Below are positions 8,942 through 16,152 of a DNA stretch of 16,152 nucleotides, piece after piece (the first letter of the stretch is position 1; every line of letters begins with the position of its first letter). Under the pieces are notes generated by a model, which saw only the letters and a program-made list of their open reading frames with translations, made no database searches and had not been told where the DNA came from. The stretch comes from Glandiceps talaboti (lineage: Eukaryota; Hemichordata; Enteropneusta; Spengelidae). Made by a program: the position numbers and the translations under genes. The stretch is taken from assembly GCF_964340395.1 (NCBI RefSeq), contig NW_027554306.1:7501-23652 (forward strand), written 5' to 3'.

Positions 8942-9150
8942 GGTATGGAAGTGTATGATTGCACTTATTGTTTTTGTTGTATAATAACATTTTTGTGCAC
9001 TTTATAATGGTATTTATTATTTCAGTTTATCTATATTACCATTTAGATCTCCAAATGGAATGTTTTAAGACTAAAAAAGAAATTAATTTTTTTTCTTTTA
9101 AAATTTGGTGACTATAGGTTTATAAGCTGAAAGTAGTGAAAATTATAGTG
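8942..9150. other. AT-rich DNA with no recognised feature
   Basis: The stretch between Sat3 and the inverted-repeat element is dominated by T- and A-rich words (TTTTTGTTGTATAATAAC, AATTAATTTTTTTTC). I see no repeat unit, RNA gene or credible open frame. Confidence 0.6.
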
Positions 9151-9259
9151 GTAGCACAGTTACCGGAGAAAACGCCCTCTGTGTTGGGGTTAGAATTTTT
9201 TTTTTAATTTTGCTTTATTTTGGCCTTAAATTACATATATGTGTAGGAACTGATTATTT

Positions 9260-9572
9260 ATGCAAATTTAGTAATTGCAACAAATTAATTTTTCATATTT
9301 ATCAAATTATTGTAGGTGATATGTTTTCAAGTATATTGATGTATCTCAATATCTTTTTATTGAAATGGCTATTTGATGCAATATATGTGAAATTTAAATA
9401 AATTTGCATATTTTATGCAAATTGTGTATGAGAACAATGTTGCAAAAATATTTTAGGGGTCTTCAAAATATTCAAAATTTAAATGTCTCTGACCCCAAAT
9501 TTAAATTGTAATTTAAGTAATAATTTGCATATTTATATTTTCATTTATGACCTGCTATCAATATATGCAAAT
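9260..9572. promoter_or_regulatory. Cluster of five perfect octamer motifs (ATGCAAAT)
   Basis: ATGCAAAT or its reverse complement occurs at 9260-9267, 9402-9409, 9415-9422, 9523-9530 and 9565-9572. The middle two sit in a perfect inverted repeat, AATTTGCAT-ATTTT-ATGCAAATT (9401-9423). In animals this octamer is the core site of POU-domain factors. There is no gene nearby for it to serve, and the DNA is very AT-rich, so this may be compositional or a decayed repeat; regulatory function is only a possibility. Confidence 0.3.
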
Positions 9573-10030
9573 AAATGTTAAAGGTCAAAGTTCACAAGAG
9601 ATGCAGCCTACTCAACATGTTCGAGCTTACCATAAGTTTTTGAGAAAAAAGACTGAAATTTACATTTGTTGATTTAATAATCTTAAAAATTAGTGATTTA
9701 TGCATGTATTGTGTGAAAATAAGCCATTTATATGACTTTTTACTACTTAACCCTAGGTGGCAAAAATGTAGTTAAGTTTCCGTAAATAAAAATCATCAAT
9801 ATTTTTTTTATTTTATGTGTAATCTTGGTGATTTTGATATATGTTAATATGCTGAAAAAGAGCTTTCTAGCAATATGAAAACATCTTAAATTAAGACAAA
9901 AATAAAAAATAAAATTTTTGAAATTTTTGAAATCACGTCAACTTGAGGTTGGGCTGAAGTTTCTATGGACCCTCAACCCATTTTTTTACCCCTTATTTTT
10001 TCTCCAAATTTTCTTAAATGGGGTTAAAGC

Positions 10031-10098
10031 GGGATTAGAAAGTGTATTGTAGCTAACAATTAGAAGACCTAGAAAGACTCGTAAAGCGTTCTAATCCT
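10031..10098. repeat. Small inverted repeat GGATTAGAA / TTCTAATCC
   Basis: GGATTAGAA at 10032-10040 is matched by TTCTAATCC at 10089-10097, with about 48 bases between them. The word is the inner edge of the candidate element's terminal repeat, so this may be a subterminal duplicate within that element. Confidence 0.5.
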
Positions 10099-10111
10099 CT
10101 ACTCTAAATAC

Positions 10112-10135
10112 TTAACCCTAACTTCGGTAACTATG
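10112..10135 (-). repeat. Inverted telomere-like word next to GTTACCG motif
   Basis: The plus strand reads TTAACCCTAACTTCGGTAACTATG. On the minus strand this is CATAGTTACCG, then AAG, then TTAGGGTTAA: the same order of parts as 10289-10320, where CATAGTTACCG is followed by 12 bases and then TTAGGGTTA. The 11-base words at 10125-10135 and 10289-10299 are perfect inverted repeats. Confidence 0.7.
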
Positions 10136-10137
10136 TG

Positions 10138-10284
10138 ACCTAAACCCAAATAACTCACAAATTCTTGGAGGATTAAAAAACTTTTTAATATATATAATGT
10201 TAGTTTTTAGAGCTCTTTCTAAACCCATTGGTTTGAAAGCTAATCCTTTGTAAAAATGTTGGCAATATTGGTCTAAAATATACA
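10138..10284. other. AT-rich subtelomere between the inverted motifs
   Basis: About 147 bp of AT-rich DNA immediately before the telomere junction. A TATA-like run (TTTTTAATATATATAATG, near 10183-10200) is present but no CpG-rich promoter of the kind known for human telomeric RNA is visible. A 62-codon minus-strand frame (10118-10306) covers it; it has no known domain and I do not call it a gene. Confidence 0.5.
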
Positions 10285-10311
10285 GTAGCATAGTTACCGG
10301 TTGCATGCTAA
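10285..10311 (+). repeat. Element-end fragment abutting the telomere
   Basis: GTAGCATAGTTACCGG at 10285-10300 matches GTAGCACAGTTACCGG at 9151-9166 in 15 of 16 positions, in the same orientation. After 11 further bases (TTGCATGCTAA) the telomere begins. This looks like the outer end of a second copy of the 9151 element, with everything further in replaced by TTAGGG repeats. Confidence 0.6.
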
Positions 10312-11699
10312 TTAGGGTTAGGGTTAGGGTTAGGGTTAGGGTTAGGGTTAGGGTTAGGGTTAGGGTTAGGGTTAGGGTTAGGGTTAGGGTTAGGGTTAGG
10401 GTTAGGGTTAGGGTTAGGGTTAGGGTTAGGGTTAGGGTTAGGGTTAGGGTTAGGGTTAGGGTTAGGGTTAGGGTTAGGGTTAGGGTTAGGGTTAGGGTTA
10501 GGGTTAGGGTTAGGGTTAGGGTTAGGGTTAGGGTTAGGGTTAGGGTTAGGGTTAGGGTTAGGGTTAGGGTTAGGGTTAGGGTTAGGGTTAGGGTTAGGGT
10601 TAGGGTTAGGGTTAGGGTTAGGGTTAGGGTTAGGGTTAGGGTTAGGGTTAGGGTTAGGGTTAGGGTTAGGGTTAGGGTTAGGGTTAGGGTTAGGGTTAGG
10701 GTTAGGGTTAGGGTTAGGGTTAGGGTTAGGGTTAGGGTTAGGGTTAGGGTTAGGGTTAGGGTTAGGGTTAGGGTTAGGGTTAGGGTTAGGGTTAGGGTTA
10801 GGGTTAGGGTTAGGGTTAGGGTTAGGGTTAGGGTTAGGGTTAGGGTTAGGGTTAGGGTTAGGGTTAGGGTTAGGGTTAGGGTTAGGGTTAGGGTTAGGGT
10901 TAGGGTTAGGGTTAGGGTTAGGGTTAGGGTTAGGGTTAGGGTTAGGGTTAGGGTTAGGGTTAGGGTTAGGGTTAGGGTTAGGGTTAGGGTTAGGGTTAGG
11001 GTTAGGGTTAGGGTTAGGGTTAGGGTTAGGGTTAGGGTTAGGGTTAGGGTTAGGGTTAGGGTTAGGGTTAGGGTTAGGGTTAGGGTTAGGGTTAGGGTTA
11101 GGGTTAGGGTTAGGGTTAGGGTTAGGGTTAGGGTTAGGGTTAGGGTTAGGGTTAGGGTTAGGGTTAGGGTTAGGGTTAGGGTTAGGGTTAGGGTTAGGGT
11201 TAGGGTTAGGGTTAGGGTTAGGGTTAGGGTTAGGGTTAGGGTTAGGGTTAGGGTTAGGGTTAGGGTTAGGGTTAGGGTTAGGGTTAGGGTTAGGGTTAGG
11301 GTTAGGGTTAGGGTTAGGGTTAGGGTTAGGGTTAGGGTTAGGGTTAGGGTTAGGGTTAGGGTTAGGGTTAGGGTTAGGGTTAGGGTTAGGGTTAGGGTTA
11401 GGGTTAGGGTTAGGGTTAGGGTTAGGGTTAGGGTTAGGGTTAGGGTTAGGGTTAGGGTTAGGGTTAGGGTTAGGGTTAGGGTTAGGGTTAGGGTTAGGGT
11501 TAGGTTAGGGTTAGGGTTAGGGTTAGGGTTAGGGTTAGGGTTAGGGTTAGGGTTAGGGTTAGGGTTAGGGTTAGGGTTAGGGTTAGGGTTAGGGTTAGGG
11601 TTAGGGTTAGGGTTAGGGTTAGGGTTAGGGTTAGGGTTAGGGTTAGGGTTAGGGTTAGGGTTAGGGTTAGGGTTAGGGTTAGGGTTAGGGTTAGGTTAG
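10305..11699 (+). other. Open frame through the telomere (Val-Arg then Leu-Gly repeats)
   Basis: An ATG at 10305, seven bases before the first TTAGGG, opens a 464-codon frame. It reads Met-Leu-Ile, then Arg-Val dipeptides for about 396 residues while the array is perfect. The TTAGG unit at 11500 shifts it to Leu-Gly dipeptides, and the next one at 11691 shifts it to a TAG stop at 11697-11699. The frame is a necessary result of the repeat having one reading without stops, so it is not evidence of a gene. It lies on the strand that telomeric repeat RNA (TERRA) would use. No promoter or translation context was identified. Confidence 0.15.
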
Positions 11700-14600
11700 G
11701 GTTAGGGTTAGGGTTAGGGTTAGGGTTAGGGTTAGGGTTAGGGTTAGGGTTAGGTTAGGGTTAGGGTTAGGGTTAGGGTTAGGGTTAGGGTTAGGGTTAG
11801 GGTTAGGGTTAGGGTTAGGGTTAGGGTTAGGGTTAGGGTTAGGGTTAGGGTTAGGGTTAGGGTTAGGGTTAGGGTTAGGGTTAGGGTTAGGGTTAGGGTT
11901 AGGGTTAGGGTTAGGGTTAGGGTTAGGGTTAGGGTTAGGGTTAGGGTTAGGGTTAGGTTAGGGTTAGGGTTAGGGTTAGGGTTAGGGTTAGGGTTAGGGT
12001 TAGGGTTAGGGTTAGGGTTAGGGTTAGGGTTAGGGTTAGGGTTAGGGTTAGGGTTAGGGTTAGGGTTAGGGTTAGGGTTAGGGTTAGGGTTAGGGTTAGG
12101 GTTAGGGTTAGGGTTAGGGTTAGGGTTAGGGTTAGGGTTAGGGTTAGGGTTAGGGTTAGGGTTAGGGTTAGGGTTAGGGTTAGGGTTAGGGTTAGGGTTA
12201 GGGTTAGGGTTAGGGTTAGGGTTAGGGTTAGGGTTAGGGTTAGGGTTAGGGTTAGGGTTAGGGTTAGGGTTAGGGTTAGGGTTAGGGTTAGGGTTAGGGT
12301 TAGGGTTAGGGTTAGGGTTAGGTTAGGGTTAGGGTTAGGGTTAGGGTTAGGGTTAGGGTTAGGGTTAGGGTTAGGGTTAGGGTTAGGGTTAGGGTTAGGG
12401 TTAGGGTTAGGTTAGGGTTAGGGTTAGGGTTAGGGTTAGGGTTAGGGTTAGGGTTAGGGTTAGGGTTAGGGTTAGGGTTAGGGTTAGGTTAGGGTTAGGG
12501 TTAGGGTTAGGGTTAGGGTTAGGGTTAGGGTTAGGGTTAGGGTTAGGGTTAGGGTTAGGGTTAGGGTTAGGGTTAGGGTTAGGGTTAGGGTTAGGGTTAG
12601 GGTTAGGGTTAGGGTTAGGGTTAGGGTTAGGGTTAGGGTTAGGGTTAGGGTTAGGGTTAGGGTTAGGGTTAGGGTTAGGGTTAGGGTTAGGGTTAGGGTT
12701 AGGGTTAGGGTTAGGGTTAGGGTTAGGGTTAGGGTTAGGGTTAGGGTTAGGGTTAGGGTTAGGGTTAGGGTTAGGGTTAGGGTTAGGGTTAGGGTTAGGG
12801 TTAGGGTTAGGGTTAGGGTTAGGGTTAGGGTTAGGGTTAGGGTTAGGGTTAGGGTTAGGGTTAGGGTTAGGGTTAGGGTTAGGGTTAGGGTTAGGGTTAG
12901 GGTTAGGGTTAGGGTTAGGGTTAGGGTTAGGGTTAGGGTTAGGGTTAGGGTTAGGGTTAGGGTTAGGGTTAGGGTTAGGGTTAGGGTTAGGGTTAGGGTT
13001 AGGGTTAGGGTTAGGGTTAGGGTTAGGGTTAGGGTTAGGGTTAGGGTTAGGGTTAGGGTTAGGGTTAGGGTTAGGGTTAGGGTTAGGGTTAGGGTTAGGG
13101 TTAGGGTTAGGGTTAGGGTTAGGGTTAGGGTTAGGGTTAGGGTTAGGGTTAGGGTTAGGGTTAGGGTTAGGGTTAGGGTTAGGGTTAGGGTTAGGGTTAG
13201 GGTTAGGGTTAGGGTTAGGGTTAGGGTTAGGGTTAGGGTTAGGGTTAGGGTTAGGGTTAGGGTTAGGGTTAGGGTTAGGGTTAGGGTTAGGGTTAGGGTT
13301 AGGGTTAGGGTTAGGGTTAGGGTTAGGGTTAGGGTTAGGGTTAGGGTTAGGGTTAGGGTTAGGGTTAGGGTTAGGGTTAGGGTTAGGGTTAGGGTTAGGG
13401 TTAGGGTTAGGGTTAGGGTTAGGGTTAGGGTTAGGGTTAGGGTTAGGGTTAGGGTTAGGGTTAGGGTTAGGGTTAGGGTAGTTAGGGTTAGGGTTAGGGT
13501 TAGGGTTAGGGTTAGGGTTAGGGTTAGGGTTAGGGTTAGGGTTAGGGTTAGGGTTAGGGTTAGGGTTAGGGTTAGGGTTAGGGTTAGGGTTAGGGTTAGG
13601 GTTAGGGTTAGGGTTAGGGTTAGGGTTAGGGTTAGGGTTAGGGTTAGGGTTAGGGTTAGGGTTAGGGTTAGGGTTAGGGTTAGGGTTAGGGTTAGGGTTA
13701 GGGTTAGGGTTAGGGTTAGGGTTAGGTTAGGGTTAGGGTTAGGGTTAGGGTTAGGGTTAGGGTTAGGGTTAGGGTTAGGGTTAGGGTTAGGGTTAGGGTT
13801 AGGGTTAGGGTTAGGGTTAGGGTTAGGGTTAGGGTTAGGGTTAGGGTTAGGGTTAGGGTTAGGGTTAGGGTTAGGGTTAGGGTTAGGGTTAGGGTTAGGG
13901 TTAGGGTTAGGGTTAGGGTTAGGGTTAGGGTTAGGGTTAGGGTTAGGGTTAGGGTTAGGGTTAGGGTTAGGGTTAGGGTTAGGGTTAGGGTTAGGGTTAG
14001 GGTTAGGGTTAGGGTTAGGGTTAGGGTTAGGGTTAGGGTTAGGTTAGGGTTAGGGTTAGGGTTAGGGTTAGGGTTAGGGTTAGGGTTAGGGTTAGGGTTA
14101 GGGTTAGGGTTAGGGTTAGGGTTAGGGTTAGGGTTAGGGTTAGGGTTAGGGTTAGGGTTAGGTTAGGGTTAGGGTTAGGGTTAGGGTTAGGGTTAGGGTT
14201 AGGGTTAGGGTTAGGGTTAGGGTTAGGGTTAGGGTTAGGGTTAGGGTTAGGGTTAGGGTTAGGGTTAGGTTAGGGTTAGGGTTAGGGTTAGGGTTAGGGT
14301 TAGGGTTAGGGTTAGGGTTAGGGTTAGGGTTAGGGTTAGGGTTAGGGTTAGGGTTAGGGTTAGGGTTAGGGTTAGGGTTAGGGTTAGGGTTAGGTTAGGG
14401 TTAGGGTTAGGGTTAGGGTTAGGGTTAGGGTTAGGGTTAGGTTAGGGTTAGGGTTAGGGTTAGGGTTAGGGTTAGGGTTAGGGTTAGGGTTAGGGTTAGG
14501 GTTAGGGTTAGGGTTAGGGTTAGGGTTAGGGTTAGGGTTAGGGTTAGGGTTAGGGTTAGGGTTAGGGTTAGGTTAGGGTTAGGGTTAGGGTTAGGGTTAG

Positions 14601-16152
14601 GGTTAGGGTTAGGGTTAGGGTTAGGGTTAGGGTTAGGGTTAGGGTTAGGGTTAGGGTTAGGGTTAGGGTTAGGGTTAGGGTTAGGGTTAGGGTTAGGGTT
14701 AGGGTTAGGTTAGGGTTAGGGTTAGGGTTAGGGTTAGGGTTAGGGTTAGGGTTAGGGTTAGGGTTAGGGTTAGGGTTAGGGTTAGGGTTAGGGTTAGGGT
14801 TAGGGTTAGGGTTAGGGTTAGGGTTAGGGTTAGGGTTAGGGTTAGGGTTAGGGTTAGGGTTAGGGTTAGGTTAGGGTTAGGGTTAGGGTTAGGGTTAGGG
14901 TTAGGGTTAGGGTTAGGGTTAGGGTTAGGTTAGGGTTAGGGTTAGGGTTAGGGTTAGGGTTAGGGTTAGGGTTAGGGTTAGGGTTAGGGTTAGGGTTAGG
15001 GTTAGGGTTAGGGTTAGGGTTAGGTTAGGGTTAGGGTTAGGGTTAGGGTTAGGGTTAGGGTTAGGGTTAGGGTTAGGGTTAGGGTTAGGGTTAGGGTTAG
15101 GGTTAGGGTTAGGGTTAGGGTTAGGGTTAGGGTTAGGGTTAGGGTTAGGGTTAGGGTTAGGGTTAGGGTTAGGGTTAGGGTTAGGGTTAGGGTTAGGGTT
15201 AGGGTTAGGGTTAGGGTTAGGGTTAGGGTTAGGGTTAGGGTTAGGGTTAGGGTTAGGGTTAGGGTTAGGGTTAGGGTTAGGGTTAGGGTTAGGGTTAGGG
15301 TTAGGGTTAGGGTTAGGGTTAGGGTTAGGGTTAGGGTTAGGGTTAGGGTTAGGTTAGGGTTAGGGTTAGGGTTAGGGTTAGGGTTAGGGTTAGGGTTAGG
15401 GTTAGGGTTAGGGTTAGGGTTAGGGTTAGGGTTAGGGTTAGGGTTAGGGTTAGGGTTAGGGTTAGGGTTAGGGTTAGGGTTAGGGTTAGGGTTAGGGTTA
15501 GGGTTAGGGTTAGGGTTAGGGTTAGGGTTAGGGTTAGGGTTAGGGTTAGGGTTAGGGTTAGGGTTAGGGTTAGGGTTAGGGTTAGGGTTAGGGTTAGGGT
15601 TAGGGTTAGGGTTAGGGTTAGGGTTAGGGTTAGGGTTAGGGTTAGGGTTAGGGTTAGGGTTAGGGTTAGGGTTAGGGTTAGGGTTAGGGTTAGGGTTAGG
15701 GTTAGGGTTAGGGTTAGGGTTAGGGTTAGGGTTAGGGTTAGGGTTAGGGTTAGGGTTAGGGTTAGGGTTAGGGTTAGGGTTAGGGTTAGGGTTAGGGTTA
15801 GGGTTAGGGTTAGGGTTAGGGTTAGGGTTAGGGTTAGGGTTAGGGTTAGGGTTAGGGTTAGGGTTAGGGTTAGGGTTAGGGTTAGGGTTAGGGTTAGGGT
15901 TAGGGTTAGGTTAGGGTTAGGGTTAGGGTTAGGGTTAGGGTTAGGGTTAGGGTTAGGGTTAGGGTTAGGGTTAGGGTTAGGGTTAGGGTTAGGGTTAGGG
16001 TTAGGGTTAGGGTTAGGGTTAGGGTTAGGGTTAGGGTTAGGGTTAGGGTTAGGGTTAGGGTTAGGGTTAGGGTTAGGGTTAGGTTAGGGTTAGGGTTAGG
16101 GTTAGGGTTAGGGTTAGGGTTAGGGTTAGGGTTAGGTTAGGGTTAGGGTTAG
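10312..16152 (+). repeat. Terminal TTAGGG telomere array (5,841 bp, open-ended)
   Basis: The array starts at TTAGGG 10312 and runs to the window end, where it stops at a partial TTAG. The content is 954 TTAGGG units, 22 TTAGG units and one TAG unit (13479-13481), which sums exactly to 5,841 bp with the final TTAG. TTAGG units start at 11500, 11691, 11750, 11953, 12318, 12407, 12484, 13722, 14039, 14158, 14265, 14390, 14437, 14568, 14705, 14866, 14925, 15020, 15349, 15906, 16079 and 16132. The first 198 units are perfect. The array is the substrate and product of telomerase and the binding platform for telomere-capping proteins. True length is unknown because the window ends inside it, and the 3' overhang cannot be seen. 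Orientation fits a right chromosome end. Confidence 0.99.

Larger units (their letters stand above)
9151..10140. mobile_element. Candidate 1-kb inverted-repeat DNA element (degenerate)
   Basis: The left end reads CACAGTTACCGG...GGGGTTAGAA (9155-9195). The right end, read on the minus strand from 10137, reads CACATAGTTACCG...GAGGATTAGAA (down to 10089). The outer ten or so bases and the inner GATTAGAA-like word match, but the middles differ and the spacing is unequal, so this is a weak or old TIR pair. The left end also resembles the inner part of the TIR of the 238-668 element: CGCCCTCTGTG, GGGGTTAGAAT and then a T run, against CGCCCTATGCT, GGGAGTAGAAT and then a T run. The interior is about 900 bp of AT-rich DNA. 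The open frame at 9210-9401 (63 codons) has no recognisable domain. No target-site duplication is clear. Confidence 0.4.

Noticed and set aside
9210-9401. Plus-strand open frame of 63 codons with a hydrophobic stretch
   Set aside because: T-rich DNA gives hydrophobic residues by chance. There is no recognisable family, start context or neighbour gene.
9944-9979. GAGGTTGGG and CCTCAACCC as a possible hairpin
   Set aside because: The two words are not reverse complements once aligned; only a few bases would pair.
10118-10306. Minus-strand open frame of 62 codons next to the telomere
   Set aside because: It is short, has no known domain, and overlaps the inverted CCCTAA motif and the element fragment; it is best explained by chance.
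10138-10311. Telomeric-RNA promoter upstream of the array
   Set aside because: The region is AT-rich without a CpG island or a repeated promoter unit like those known at human ends; a TATA-like run alone is too weak in such DNA.
11500-16136. TTAGG units as a sign of an arthropod telomere
   Set aside because: Only 22 scattered TTAGG units occur among 954 TTAGGG units. They are single-G losses, not an arthropod-type array.

Overview
The window is the right-hand end of a eukaryotic chromosome. Its last 5,841 bases (10312-16152) are a TTAGGG telomere with the G-rich strand running 5' to 3' toward the window end, which is the correct polarity for a chromosome end. TTAGGG telomeres occur in vertebrates, many other animals and some fungi, protists and plants. 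The AT-rich subtelomere, tandem satellites of about 200 bp and short inverted-repeat DNA elements suggest an animal, perhaps an invertebrate, but nothing here fixes the species. I see no convincing protein-coding gene, tRNA or rRNA.

Layout, left to right. (1) 1-190: AT-rich DNA holding one stray copy of a satellite (Sat3) that reappears as a three-copy array at 8356-8941. (2) 238-668: a 431-bp MITE-like element with 48-bp terminal inverted repeats (44/48 matching). (3) 845-1752: two duplicated blocks, A and B, in the order A-B-spacer-B-A; the last A ends abruptly on the next satellite. (4) 1751-6428: Sat1, 23 tandem monomers of mostly 186-214 bp with higher-order duplications and at least one chimeric monomer. 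(5) 6429-8008: Sat2, eight monomers of about 205 bp, partly organised as a 410-bp dimer. (6) 8022-8353: a minisatellite of about 20 bp, itself duplicated with a period of about 185 bp. (7) 8356-8941: the Sat3 array, period 204-210 bp. (8) 8942-10311: AT-rich DNA with a cluster of octamer motifs and a candidate inverted-repeat element (about 9151-10140). A 16-bp piece of that element's end recurs immediately before the telomere. (9) 10312-16152: the telomere, with 954 TTAGGG units, 22 TTAGG units, one TAG unit and a final partial TTAG.

The regions read as a history of subtelomere turnover: unequal exchange amplified and reshuffled the satellites, small DNA elements inserted at the edges, and the telomere appears joined to a fragment of one of those elements. 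The long open frames here are by-products of repeats lacking stops in one frame: a frame of about 61 codons in most Sat1 monomers, and the Val-Arg / Leu-Gly frame through the telomere. The telomeric frame is still of interest because an ATG lies just before the first TTAGGG, on the strand that telomeric RNA would use.
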